Of a stretch of DNA of 64,000 nt, positions 32,319-43,305 are shown piece after piece. The position numbers and the translations under genes were made by a program. The notes beneath the pieces were generated by a model that ran no database searches, was not told the DNA's origin, and worked only from the letters and a program-made list of their open reading frames with translations. Where the stretch lies: assembly GCA_964035575.1 (NCBI GenBank), contig OZ037893.1, positions 124,001 through 188,000 on the forward strand, given 5' to 3'. Origin of the DNA: Rhynchopus sp. YZ270_cl-10. Its lineage: Eukaryota > Euglenozoa > Diplonemea > Diplonemida > Diplonemidae. Within the stretch, counting starts at the first letter, position 1. The number at the start of each line of letters is the position of its first letter.

Positions 32319-33524
32319 TCAAATATCACGAGGATCGAAGAAAGCGTCTGGCGCGAACATCCCAATAGTCGCCGCACCTGGTCGTGGCTTCGCCATGAAA
32401 ATGGTTCTGAAAAGAGGGCGCTTCTGAAACTGCTCGCAGGAGGCATCCTTTTCATCGAGGTTGCACACTGTCATCAGGTATTTCCCCTGGCGTGCAGTGA
32501 CACGCGCCTTCTGGAGAACAGACTGAAAGAGCTCACCCCCCTTAGGGCCTTTTACAATAGGCGCAAAAATCCTGAACCGAATTTTGCGTTGAGAAAACCC
32601 ATCCGCAACAAAACCCCTCAACTGCACTGCCGCAACAGTCATCGCAAGCACGACCACGGCAGATGTCAATGAAAGAACTGTCATCGACCGCGCAAGGTTC
32701 ACCATCAAAGCAACTGGTGCACTTAGAAGAAGCAACTGAAACCAGGTCGTCCCCCACACCCACCCCGGAAGCAGCAAAAATTTGTTAAAAACAAACCCTG
32801 ACAGCGCGGATGAATCCCACATCCCAACAGATGCATAGCTGTCCCCATCTTCCGCATGCGCAAACCCACGGAAGAACTCTGAACCCACTATAGCACCTTC
32901 GTTGGCCAACCACATATCACGTTTTTTATACTCCGCGAGAATCTTTTGCGACGGCTGCGTTGAAACGGTCACAGTATGCTTGATGTCCGGTACGTCTGAG
33001 GCAAAGGGGTTGAGCAGCTCCCTCCACGAGGGGATCAGCACATCTGAGAAGGGCGTTCTCCGCGAGCACACTGAGTATCCAAGCACCTCGTACAGCTTCT
33101 GTGCGCGCGCGTTGTCTGAGTTAACAGAAAGATACACAAAGTCAGCACCACGCGCCCAGAGGCGTGCCTCCACCTCTCCCGAGAGACGTTTGCCAATGCC
33201 ACAACGTTGGTAGTCCTCACGTACACGGAGGTCAAATAGATACCCTATGGTGTGTTGTGTGTTCTTGTATGTTATGTGCTTGACGCCAAGACAGACGCAC
33301 CCTGCAATGGTCTTTGTATCGCGGCACTGTGCGACGATAATGCTGTGGTCGTCAAATTGGGAGGCCTTTGCGTTAAATGCGCGGTTGTGTGTGAAGTGCA
33401 CGCTCAATAGGGCCCGCGTCACCCTGCCTGGGGCCATTGAAGCGCGTGTCTCCAGGTCTTTACACTCAGCGTCATCTGCATCGGTGAAGTCGCGAATGAT
33501 AAACCGCGATTCATCGAATGGCAT
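32319..33524 (-). CDS. GNAT N-acetyltransferase, HOOKLESS1-like, with C-terminal membrane segment
   Basis: 401 residues. The N-terminal GNAT fold (about 8-160) includes HTIGYLFDLRVREDYQRCGI then GKRL, with the acetyl-CoA loop Q/R-x-x-G-x-G at 106-111, and LSVNSDNARAQKLYEVLGY (motif B). Order and spacing resemble plant HLS1-type acetyltransferases; the substrate is unknown. The C-terminal half has one or two hydrophobic stretches (WFQLLLLSAPVALMVNLA; VLSLTSAVVVLAMTVAAVQL, about 275-320), so it may be membrane-bound, then a soluble tail. Start at 33524 (MPFDESRFI) is favoured over an upstream in-frame stretch because a pyrimidine tract ending CTCCAG lies only 21 nt before this ATG. Confidence 0.82.
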   Translation of the reverse strand: MPFDESRFIIRDFTDADDAECKDLETRASMAPGRVTRALLSVHFTHNRAFNAKASQFDDHSIIVAQCRDTKTIAGCVCLGVKHITYKNTQHTIGYLFDLRVREDYQRCGIGKRLSGEVEARLWARGADFVYLSVNSDNARAQKLYEVLGYSVCSRRTPFSDVLIPSWRELLNPFASDVPDIKHTVTVSTQPSQKILAEYKKRDMWLANEGAIVGSEFFRGFAHAEDGDSYASVGMWDSSALSGFVFNKFLLLPGWVWGTTWFQLLLLSAPVALMVNLARSMTVLSLTSAVVVLAMTVAAVQLRGFVADGFSQRKIRFRIFAPIVKGPKGGELFQSVLQKARVTARQGKYLMTVCNLDEKDASCEQFQKRPLFRTIFMAKPRPGAATIGMFAPDAFFDPRDI

Positions 33525-33692
33525 TGTGGCTTTTTTGTGTTTTGTCTGGAGATAAAGATAAAAGGGGTGCAAAAAGGGAGAATAAAATAAGGCGCTTTGT
33601 TTATTCGGTTTTTTTCAATACAATCTAAAAATGATACATCACAATCGTCAAAACAGTATCATGAGAGACGACTTTTTTTTTGTGGTTTAAAT
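33525..33692 (-). promoter_or_regulatory. GNAT leader with candidate trans-splice acceptor
   Basis: On the minus strand TTATTCTCCCTTTTTGCACC, CCTTTTATCTTTATCTCCAG (AG at 33546-33547), then a 21-nt leader. The rest is the 3-prime tail of the upstream gene. One of the clearest acceptor-like signals in the window. Confidence 0.55.
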
Positions 33693-34445
33693 CTATCCCA
33701 CAAACCTTCTAAAACCACCTTCATGCCCTCTGCCTTCCTCAGCTACGGGGCCTACTGCAGACACAGCCACCCCTGCACGCCTCCAAGACACGCCATCAAA
33801 CGCCTGCCACTCATGCACCAGATGTGGGTGCACACCCCCATGCGGATGCAACGTCTCGACCAACCCCACATCCCTCGCAGCCCCCCCTGCCGTTGCCGTC
33901 AACATCCAATACCCTGCACGCGTGGAGTACAACCTTCGTGCCCCTGCACCCCACATCGGCGCTCCGTTATGCTGCCCAAGAAGCGTGTACTCCGCTTCCA
34001 CCCCAGGCTTGTCTGGTACACATACTGCAAGGATGTGGGGCGCGAGAGGAGCCCTCTCCTCATGCATGGGAAGCAAGGGTACTGGAGAGGGTGCGGCGAC
34101 GGTGGGGAGTGGGGAGGTAGGTGGAGGGATGATGTGAGAGGCACGTCGGCGGGAGACCTCTCCTGCACGAAGCTGCGCGACACTGCTGGGTGCTGGGGGT
34201 GAGGTGGGCATGGGGATGGGGGAGCTCCGCATGGAAGGGGCAGGGAGTATAGTGGTGGCGGTATGGGCGGTAGGGGCAGTAGGGGCGGTGGTGGCTGTGC
34301 GCACAATCTCCGCATCGCATGCCGTAATGATGTCGTTCAGCACCGCCCGCGTGCTAATAGGTGTCCCCGCAGTGCTCCGCTCGAGCAGCGTCCTCAGCAG
34401 TGCGCCCAACGCTTCGTCGGAGGGGTTGTGTTGAAGGCTCGTCAT
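33693..34445 (-). CDS. protein with C-terminal NG-P-W / YS-G-W domain and Pro/Ala/Thr-rich linker
   Basis: 250 residues, function unknown. A short N-terminal helical part (about 1-50) is followed by a low-complexity Thr/Ala/Pro/Ser region (50-130). The C-terminal part carries EYTLLGQHNGAPMWGAGARR, LYSTRAGYWMLT and, later, WQAFDGVSWRRAGVAV. This pattern (Y-x-NG-P-W, then a basic patch, YS-x-G-W-M, then W-DG-W-GV) recalls a small tandem domain that I remember from predicted proteins of alveolates and other protists; no function is assigned. High GC and an uninterrupted frame support a real gene. The leader has TTTTCTTTTCTCTCTCTCC but no single obvious AG. Confidence 0.6.
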   Translation of the reverse strand: MTSLQHNPSDEALGALLRTLLERSTAGTPISTRAVLNDIITACDAEIVRTATTAPTAPTAHTATTILPAPSMRSSPIPMPTSPPAPSSVAQLRAGEVSRRRASHIIPPPTSPLPTVAAPSPVPLLPMHEERAPLAPHILAVCVPDKPGVEAEYTLLGQHNGAPMWGAGARRLYSTRAGYWMLTATAGGAARDVGLVETLHPHGGVHPHLVHEWQAFDGVSWRRAGVAVSAVGPVAEEGRGHEGGFRRFVG

Positions 34446-35701
34446 AGCGATCTTGGCATGTAATACTGCGTGTAGTGGGTATCGAGAGAGAGGAGGATAC
34501 AGTATGGTTGTGCTGGGAAGTGGGTGTTGGGTGCTTGTGGTTGAGTCATTGTGTTTGGAGGAGAGAGAGAAAAGAAAAGTTTATAAGATGACCCTAAGCC
34601 TCTCGTGTGTAGCCACATTCAAAAAGAAGATGAGTTGAAAGTGCAAACACCTCACCGTTCATCGGACGCAGGGCACTGGAAAGAAAGAAAAGTTTGGATG
34701 GCAATGTGTTTAGAACAAAGGGGTTGTTTAAAAAAAGGAGAGGAGGAGGAGGAGGAGGAGGAGGAGGAGGGGGGCAAGATTGTTCTTGACTGTTTTGTTA
34801 CTAGAGGGGGAAGGGAGGGTGGGTGTGGGTATGGAAAGGAAGAGAACAAAAAAAAAAAAAAATAACGCAAAATCTATGAAAACTTACAAAAATAAGAAGA
34901 AAAATTGAACATCAATGACAGAGATGGAAAAAGAAAAAATGTCTGTTTTTCTCTTTTTTTTGGGGGCATATTTGTGAATTGTTGCCTTAGTTACAAGGCA
35001 TGTAGCCTCCTTTTGGTTTTATCTAAGTGGAAAGAATATCGAAAATAAACCACAACAACAAAAATATTGTGCAGGCAAGAGAGCGAGAGGTGCGTAGGAC
35101 GCTGAGCGCAGGAACCGTACAACACCACAGCTCTCATCATGACCTTGAGCCTCTCGTGCATGGTCACCTGAAGAAAAGGAAATGAAAGAACTTAGAATAT
35201 GCATATGCCCCTCGTGCACACACATATTTACCACTATCGTTATCGCGTTGGAATACGCTAGGCTTGAAGATGGGCTGAAATGTGTCAATACATAGCCATC
35301 TCGCGACAGTGCACCTGAAAGTGAAGTTGATAAGTGCAAATCAAAAAATTATAAGATGAACCAAAAGCCGTGTTTAGTCACCTTGTGTGAAAACAAAAAA
35401 GAAAAATGAAAATGCAGAGGGTTGAGCAGAACGTTGCATTAAAAAGAGAAGCTAATCAGACGTGTCGCCTTTTCTTTCGTTGACAAAAAAAATCGACCAT
35501 AATAATCACACATTCCTCCAATTCTGAAAACGTGAAGTTGATAACAATGTACAGGCATCTCCAAGATGCGGGTACACATGCCTATGAAAACAATGCCGTC
35601 AAACCTACCCGTCAGTTGCAAGCCTTGTAACACTTCCAAAATACGCTAAAAACCCACATTAATTCGGTAAGAACACAGCCTAGAGGCGACCCTAGAACAC
35701 C
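34446..35701. other. intergenic region with loop hairpins and low complexity
   Basis: No gene seen. Loop hairpin 34585-34619 followed by the S module 34630-34677; GGA repeats 34741-34772; loop hairpin 35138-35169 (TGACCTTG/CATGGTCA arms); a hairpin with ATATG/CATAT arms around CCCCTCGTG at about 35198-35228; short S-module starts (GAAGTTGATAA) at about 35320 and 35531; loop hairpin about 35353-35384. All are in plus orientation. Confidence 0.55.
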
Positions 35702-37394
35702 TCAGGATACGATGCAGCACCCCTTCTCGATGTTGCCTGCTTCCTCTTTGTCTTTGCGGCGAAGGGCAGCCTGCTGTGTGGCGCAGAGGCGCTTTGACTC
35801 CTGTGGGTGGGTGAGGGTGAGGGTAAGGGTGGGTAAGGGTTGTAAAAAAAAGGGGCAAGAGGGGGCAGGTGACACAGCAAAAACAACAAACCTGCAGCTG
35901 CTCCTCCAGCGCCCCAAGCCTGGCCTGCAGCGCCTCGTTGTCTTGCGCCATCGCAAGCTTCTCCTGCTCAACAGCGTGCTTCGCCTGCTCCACCTCATAC
36001 TTTTCGCGGGCAAGGCTGTCCACCTGTTTGTTTTAAGTTTTGTTGATAAATTGTTGGAGTAGTGTACTTTGCTGTTATTCAAATCTCGACTTTTTTTTTT
36101 TGGCCTCAAAGAGGTTTCCTCTTCACCGCCAGGTAGTCAGTGGGAGCGAGTTGAGGTGCGAAGACACCGATTGGCCAAACATCCCGGAATTGATCACCGG
36201 ATCAATAGACGGTTGTGTCTTCGCAGGTACACGAGGATTCGACCACATGCCCATGTTGTAAGGGAAAGGTACATGTGGACTGTGTGAAGACGAATACTCA
36301 GGGTAGCCTCCGCTTCGTCAATGGCGACGTGGGATGCCCGGTCTGTTCTTGGAGGCATCCAAGGCCGTCTTTCCTCCTGCACCCACGGACGCTGAGACTC
36401 AGGAGCCCAGTCTCCGAGAACAGCTTGAGACCTTCCCGGTCAGTCATCGACCACTCTTGACTCGGTTGATGGAATCCAACGACGCCCTGATCCGTGCCCA
36501 ACAGGTCCAACAGACCGAGCAAAACACGATCCATATCTGCGGACTCCCGGTGGGAAGTGCCTAACACATGGCTCGAGCACATCGGCCACCCCCTACTGTC
36601 TTGAATCGGTAAAAAGGGAACTTCGTGACTTCTTCGGTTACCAGTCCCTACCGCGTTGCCCGACGACCAACCTTCCGGCGCGTCTGCACGAGATGCGGGC
36701 CCTACTGGGCTCGGTCGAGCACATCCTCCCTCTTCTCCATGAGGAAGCACGCACCAGGTGCCTTCTTACACTCCACACCCTTATGGCACGACTGTGCTCG
36801 CTACATTTCACCCAAAACGAGAACCCCAACGGTGTAAATTATTCGAACACAACATACCTCCAGTTTGACCCCTGCGAGCTCACTCTCCACAGAGCAGAGC
36901 CTCTCCCTTAGCACCTCCACTGCCTCCACCTGCGTTGTGTCTGGTGTTGAGTCGCGGGTGTTCGTGGTCTCGGTGGCTTCTGAGGCAGGCTCGTGGAAGA
37001 GGTTTGCGAGGGCAGAGTTGTCTTTGTCTTTCTCCTTTTCTTTGTCGGCCACATCCACATCGGCCAGCTTCTCTACCACTTCTTCTTCATCCGGATTTCT
37101 CAAAGGCGTAGTCGCTACTGGGGAGACAGAGGTCCGGAGGGTTGCTGTGATTTCAGGGGACCCTTCTTCTGTCTCAGCCTCGCCGCCTGCGAGCAGTGCA
37201 ACGTCCTCACGCTCCTCGGAGAGGGTGTAGGTCTGCGGTGTCGGTGTCGTGCTGCCTTCCAGGAGGGGCCGTGCGCTGGTGCTCCGGCGGTTGCTGGCCT
37301 GGCTGGTCGCAGCGCTGCGGGGTTGCGATGGTGAGTCGTAACCTTCGTAGCCGTCAGCACCATAGGACATATCGTATTCGTTGGAGCATATCAT
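35702..37394 (-). CDS. coiled-coil protein with C-terminal CaaX box (three exons)
   Basis: Exons 36858-37394, 35892-36023 and 35702-35800, all phase 0 (GTATGT, GTTTGT donors); 255 residues. The N-terminal 150 residues are acidic and disordered (KEKEKDKDNS). From about residue 155 a coiled coil runs across both introns: VEVLRERLCSVESELAGVKL, then VDSLAREKYEVEQAKHAVEQ and NEALQARLGALEEQLQ, then KEEAGNIEKGCCIVS. The last four residues CIVS form a CaaX prenylation box, with an extra Cys before it that could be palmitoylated; membrane anchoring is inferred. The continuous heptads across exon boundaries support the model. Intron 1 (834 nt) is much longer than others here and holds plus-strand coding-like sequence. 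No known family recognised. Confidence 0.72.
36215..36850 (+). pseudogene. coding-like relic with zinc-finger motif inside an intron of the CaaX gene
   Basis: Within intron 1 of the minus-strand CaaX gene, GC-rich plus-strand sequence has protein-like translation that is spread over different frames: a Cys/His-rich block (TTCPCCKGKVHVDCVK, then GCPVCS), a Leu/Gln-rich helical block (REQLETFPVSHRPLLTRLME) and another helical block (LLGSVEHILPLLHEEARTRC). The pieces overlap too closely for cis introns, so a decayed insertion is likelier than an active nested gene. The family is not recognised. Confidence 0.4.
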
Positions 37395-37725
37395 TGTGCG
37401 TGTGGGGAAAGGGGGGGGAAGATGTGGTCTGTGAGGTTGGTGTTGATGTTGTGTTTCCTTTCAAAACTTCACTACAGAGTTGTGTTTGGTTTTTTGGAGG
37501 AGGGTGTTCTATGCAAGCAAGGTGGCATATTGTTCCCCAATATGGGGGGGGAACGTTTCGGACTGAAGGGAGTCGAAGTTGAGGAAGAAGGCGGAAAGTG
37601 CTCTGTGGTCAACAGAAGGTGTGAAACAAAAATACTTTGCTCAAAAAGATTAGAAAGCGGAGGATAAGGTGACGCATCGCTTCCACAAGGGGGGGAGCGA
37701 AAAAAGCGGTATTGGCACCAACCTA
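37395..37725. other. CaaX-gene leader and spacer
   Basis: No gene seen. On the minus strand CTTCCCCCCCCTTTCCCC lies just before the ATG at 37394. The rest is mixed sequence without clear repeats. Confidence 0.4.
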
Positions 37726-38112
37726 CTAAACGCGACATGTGGTATAAGAAAAAAAAAAGAAAAGAAAGAAAAAAGAAAAAGCGAGCGAGACTAAATCGCT
37801 CATCGAGACGGTTATCATACCGATCTTTTCTGGAAGTGCGGTAGTGGCTTCAACGTTGACACTGTGGACTCTTCGCACAAGGAGTGTGTCGACATCCTCA
37901 AATTCTGGGGGCAGCACAGGATGAAGTGGAGCTGGGTCGAGCTCGCTCCTGCGATGGGGGATTATAGCTTGATTAACAGTTATGCCTATGGTGTCCGCCT
38001 GCCTGGTGACCGACTGCACCGACTCCACCCCGACGAACTCATGGATGTGGATGACTCTGACGACTGTCCAGGGGGAGGGACTGTCCATCCCTGAGTCTGA
38101 GTAATCACCCAT
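37726..38112 (-). CDS. hypothetical 128-residue frame, uncertain
   Basis: Minus-strand frame starting MGDYSDSGMDSPSPWTVVRV and continuing through SVQSVTRQADTIGITVNQAI to a Phe-rich tail that is probably not coding. GTCGTCAG followed by CCTTCACCTCCGG lies shortly before the ATG. The plus strand of the same stretch is equally protein-like (KFWGQHRMKWSWVELAP, RLHRLHPDELMDVDDSDDC; 37864-38094), so the strand cannot be decided. It may be an eroded gene. No family recognised. Confidence 0.3.
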   Translation of the reverse strand: MGDYSDSGMDSPSPWTVVRVIHIHEFVGVESVQSVTRQADTIGITVNQAIIPHRRSELDPAPLHPVLPPEFEDVDTLLVRRVHSVNVEATTALPEKIGMITVSMSDLVSLAFSFFFLFFFFSYTTCRV

Positions 38113-41100
38113 TTTTTTTGTCCGGAGGTGAAGGCTGACGACCCCATGCCCACAACATACCAGGTTGCACCAATTCTGTAGCTGTGGGCAACAGCACGGA
38201 GGGGTGGCTGCAGTAGAGACGTGGGAGAGCCACAGCATCTGCATAGTGTGTTAAGGAGGTGCGTGCAGAAAGAAGATGTGCAAGGAAGTCTTGGAAACGT
38301 TCCAAACGGATGCCTTCAAGGGCTCGGGAATGCTGTTGGAAGAAGAAGAAAAGAACCCCGTCTTAATAAATGATGAGATAGATTTGTGTGAGTATTTGAC
38401 GGTTTCGCGCTTTAATCCCATCAGAGAATGGCCAAAAGCTATAGGCAGGTAGGAAGGGCCGTATTCTCATAAAAAAAACACTCTTGATTTTGCGGAGGAA
38501 GCTTTGAAAAAAGGGTTCTATTTTTTCTGGTCACAGTTTTGATGTGGTGGGGGTTTGACCTTTGTACGTTCTTTTTTTGTTTTGTCTTTTTTTTTGTTTT
38601 GAAACTTGGTTGCATAAGTGCAGACATCCAGGGGATGAGCGACACTACTGTGCTTTTTTTTGTTGTTTTTTTTGTACGACACAAATCACTTTACGCCTAC
38701 TGGTATAAAGATCTGTGCTCAATGTAGGTTGAAGCCTTTTTTTTGAAGTTTTGCTCCATCGAATTTTGTTGTTATTACTGCGAGTTCGTGATGTGGCTTT
38801 CCTTGCAGGTTTGGGTGGTATCGTCGTAATTGAAAAAATAAAAAAAATGAATATTTTTTGCACATCTTTCTCAAAAAAAAGTCTGCACAACAGGATGACT
38901 GAAAAAAAAGGTAAAAGAAAAGTATTTTGCAAAACGAATGGGACACAATTCGTCAACAAAACATTGTTTTGGCGTTTTTATTTCTTTTTTTTTTTTTTTT
39001 TTTGGAACTCGATTTTCGCACTTTGGAAAAATCGGAGGGAGAAAAGGGGGTTTTGTGACGGCGGGAGCGGAAAGAGGAGGCTCTCAAGCGATAAACTGCG
39101 TTTTGCAAAAAAAAAAAGACAAAAAAACCTCATTTTTTCTTCGAAAAAACGGATCGGACAAGAGATACGCCCTTCTTCTTCTTCTTTGTTACTTCTTCTT
39201 CTCTTTTTTCGTTCTACAAAGAGAACCGTTTAAATCGGAGGTTGTGTACTGTTACGTTTTTATTGATTGAGACAAAGCAACGAAGCTCTAAGACCATATC
39301 ATGCGTGTTGTCATGACAATGGTAGGCATTCGTGGGTACTCTTCCCCTTCTTCTCCTCCCTCAAGTATTCTCCTCACCGACACACCTTTTTTTCAAGAAG
39401 GAAAAGTTTTGCAAGTTGATCCTAAGCCTCTTGTGCTTAGACACCTTCTATCTTTTGAAAATTCATTCGAATTTCATGCTATTATTGAACCATCTATGAT
39501 TCGTCTCCGTGAGACAACGCAACAGGCTGTGAAAAGCTTGTGAGAAGTCTGTGAGAGTGAAAAAATCTCTCCCCGTTCATAGATAGCTCAATTATAGACA
39601 AAAAAAAACATACAGTGCGCCCAATGTAGGTAGCACCGTAGTATTGTTTTTTGGGTTCCAATAAAAAAAAGGGGGGAAAAGTTTTTTTGGTAAGAGGAGC
39701 CTAAGCCTCACGTTGCTCAGCTAAAAGCACTTAACGCAAAAGGCAGAGAAAAAAAAACACACAAAAAGGCACACTGAAACAGCACACTGTCAATACAGAG
39801 ACTAAAAGGGAAGTATATTTTTTTTTGTTGTTTTGCTTCACTGAAAGGTGGGAGAAAGCAAGATTTACCGTGGAGGCTGGGGACATAAAACACAAATGGA
39901 TCACCCTTTCCGATCTCCTTTTTCCCATCCTCGACTTTTTTGCTTTTTTTGGGGGGGAGGGAAATCACGTTTATGTAGTCACTCACAAAGTTATTTTGAC
40001 GCTGAAAAAAGCTAAAAAAGAAAAAAGCGTAAATGTCAAAGAGAAGAAAAAAGTTAGAAACCTAAGCCTGTCTGTGCTTTCCCACCTTAGCAAATATGAT
40101 GAATCAGCCTCTCGGGTGCGCAGCTAAAAAAAAATAATAAAAGATCCCGGAATGAAGTTGAAAGTGCAATAACTCCTCGCCACCGCCTACGGATGCAGCC
40201 TTTCCAGGCACTGAAAAAAAAAAGGGGGGGGTGGCTTGAAAACAAAGCCCGCTTGTGATGGTGTACCTTTGGTACATGACCGGCTGTACCGGGGGTGGAC
40301 ACCCAACCATGCAGTCCTACATCCATTTCGCGGTTTGATAGTGCAAAACGCCTCTGGGACGCAGGCGCTGACACTCCGTGGGTTATCGAACCCCGCAGCG
40401 TTGCTCGGAGGGGGGAAAAAAATGCGGGAATAGTTAAGGGGATCTGTCCAAGTTCGAGAGTATGTAGCGTTCCATTAATGAGGGTTTTGTGCATCTGGGG
40501 GCTTTGAAAGTGGAGCTTGCACAAGGTGGTCACTACGCTCTTCCCAACAATTTATCAAAAAGAAAACCTGAAACAAAACAAAAAATGGATGTGCCGGGGA
40601 CACTTCCACGTTTTTGAGACAAAAGTTTGACTTGGAAATGCAAAAAAGCCCTCTCGTGACCGGGTGGACTCCCCAACCATGCAGTCGTACATCCATCTCG
40701 TGGTTTACATCTGGAAAAAAAAACGTTGGATAAATGATACGTGACCTCTCATTGCTCGCAATATCAGCATTTCAAGGCCAGGATGCTGTACACATGGAGT
40801 AGCTAGAGGGACTACTAGCGGAACTACCAGCCGTAACGACTACTGCTAAACTAGTGGTGTTGTGTTCCTGGTGTGTAACACTAGTCATTTGGACTAGCAG
40901 CACCACTAGTATATTCCCCCTAACTAGCCCGCAGTGTGTTGTCAACAGCACCCGGACTCCCCCCAACAAAAAGGTATCACTTTGCCGTTCTTTCACCCCC
41001 TTTCTTGTAGTTGTTTGATGCGTTGAAGCTTTCCGCACACAACCTCCATGTGGTGGTGTTGCGGAGCAGCTGGCGGACTCCATGACACTTTTCCGCTCAC

Positions 41101-41915
41101 AAAGTAGTGTGTGCGTCAGAAAAAATAAAGCTTATGAGATGTGTGCCTCTCGTGAAACACACATCACATCTCCATGAGGAGGGGTGAGGGATGAGGAAGC
41201 CAAGATGAATGGCGGGTTTCAACCAGGGGGGGTTTGCTATTTGGGGTGGGGGTTTTTTGCGATAATCTGAAAAACGGTCAGCCACCCAGAAAGTGGTCTG
41301 CACGCATTTTAAGAAAAAGAAAAGTTTATAAGATGACCCTAAGCCTCTCGTGCTTAGTCACCTTACACAAAAAAAAAAAAAACACACAGAAAAGGTTTGC
41401 GAGATGAACTAAAGCCTCACACTGCTAATGCCCCCTAAAAATAAAGTAAATTTGAAGACACCAAGTCATCTAAAAAAAAGTTGTGAGATAACCATGATTC
41501 TCGTACACACACATCTGAATGAAAAAAGAAAAGAAAAAAGGGTACCAGGTGCTCAAGGATTTTTTATATTAAAATCCCAATATCAAGCCCATGGTGTAAA
41601 GTTATGCGTAAATTGAATTCAAGCGTCAGTTTTTTTATTTTTGGCCCTATTTCCACAAGAAACCATGTGTCAACGGGGTGGTTTGTGTACTGTTTTTTTG
41701 TATGTCGGGGGTGGGTCTTTTGCGTTCGGGGCAAAAATGAGAATATGCCTCGAAATACCCCTGAGAGGGAAAAAAAAGTACATTACTCCCGCTTGACCCA
41801 TGCGTTGCTGTGTCGAGAAAAATAATTATTATTTCATCTACTTTTCTACTCTATTGAATAGAAGGTAAATGAAATAAATAATTGAAGAGCGAAAAACGCT
41901 TTCGAAAGAACCAAA
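38113..41915. other. 3.8-kb gene-free region rich in dispersed repeats
   Basis: No gene seen; A and T runs are frequent (38500-39200). Loop hairpins at 39413-39447, about 39691-39722, 40059-40088, 41330-41364 and about 41400-41432; a variant with GATGTGTG/CACACATC arms around CCTCTCGTGAAA at about 41138-41163. S module 40153-40213 and 40335-40403; T family about 40255-40345 and 40628-40715; V family about 41002-41112. A CTAG-rich inverted pair (ACTAGTGGTG / CACCACTAGT) is at about 40852-40913. All oriented families are in plus orientation. Confidence 0.55.
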
Positions 41916-43305
41916 TGGGTCAATTTTTTAACCCCCCCCCTCAAAAGTTCCACGGCCATTTTTTCGGGTTCTACACCGTTTGAGCCCCCACAGGTGTACA
42001 GAACCCCCCTGGAATCGGTTTTGAGCGACTTGTGGCGGTGTTTTGAGGCAAAGTGGCACTTTTTTTGTTATTTTCAGGCTATTTTTGGCCATTTTCAGGC
42101 TATTTTGGCCTGTTTTGGCCTATATTCACTGTATGACCGATTTTTCGGGTTTTATGAGGTTTGAACACCAACAGGTGCCACGAAACACCCCAGTACCGGT
42201 TTTGTGGGCCTCCTGTGGGGTTTTGGGGGTGAAATATACCGTTTACTCTATGTTCTGGGCCATATTGGGGTGTTTTTTGGCCATGTAGGCCTGGTATGTG
42301 CCCTACAGTGCATAAGCCAAATTTGGGTGTTTTGAGGGGTAGAGGGTCATGGTGGTGCGTTCATGACTCGGTGGCGGCGACGCTTATTGCTCGCTGTTCT
42401 GGCCCTATTTCCCCAATTTCACCCCTCCCCGACCCTTTTCTGATGAAGATCTTTGACGTGCTCGGTCCCGTCGCAAATGTTCTTTGTGAATGTTCTTCAT
42501 AAAATAGGGGAGCGTCAGGGGGGTCAAAATAGCTATTTTTGACCAAAAAAACACCGATAAACACCAAGAAAAGTGTCGAATATGTCCGAAACAGGTCGGA
42601 ATTGGTTCACAGCCCATTTTTGGGGTATATTTGGGCCAAAGGAGGCCTCCTGGCGTCAAAAAAATCGTGTTTTTTTGGTCAAAAATAGCTATTTTGACCC
42701 CCCTGACGCTCCCCTATTTTATGAAGAACATTCACAAAGAACATTTGCGACGGGACCGAGCACGTCAAAGATCTTCATCAGAAAAGGGTCGGGGAGGGGT
42801 GAAATTGGGGAAATAGGGCCAGAACAGCGAGCAATAAGCGTCGCCGCCACCGAGTCATGAACGCACCACCATGACCCTCTACCCCTCAAAACACCCAAAT
42901 TTGGCTTATGCACTGTAGGGCACATACCAGGCCTACATGGCCAAAAAACACCCCAATATGGCCCAGAACATAGAGTAAACGGTATATTTCACCCCCAAAA
43001 CCCCACAGGAGGCCCACAAAACCGGTACTGGGGTGTTTCGTGGCACCTGTTGGTGTTCAAACCTCATAAAACCCGAAAAATCGGTCATACAGTGAATATA
43101 GGCCAAAACAGGCCAAAATAGCCTGAAAATGGCCAAAAATAGCCTGAAAATAGCAAAAAAAGTGCCACTTTGCCTCAAAACACCGCCACAAGTCGCTCAA
43201 AACCGATTCCAGGGGGGTTCTGTACACCTGTGGGGGCTCAAACGGTGTAGAACCCGAAAAAATGGCCGTGGAACTTTTGAGGGGGGGGGTTAAAAAATTG
43301 ACCCA
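41916..43305. repeat. palindrome C, 1.39 kb
   Basis: A near-perfect inverted repeat with arms of about 640 bp (41916-42557 and 42667-43305) around a spacer of about 110 bp. The ends read TGGGTCAATTTTTTAACCCC and its complement. In the regions compared by eye the arms differ at a single base (near 42068). The spacer contains GAAACAGGTCGGAATTGG followed by TTCACAG, matching the ACAGGTCGGAATGG-CTCACAG block in palindrome B arms, so B and C are related. No coding content beyond mirrored chance frames. Confidence 0.75.
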
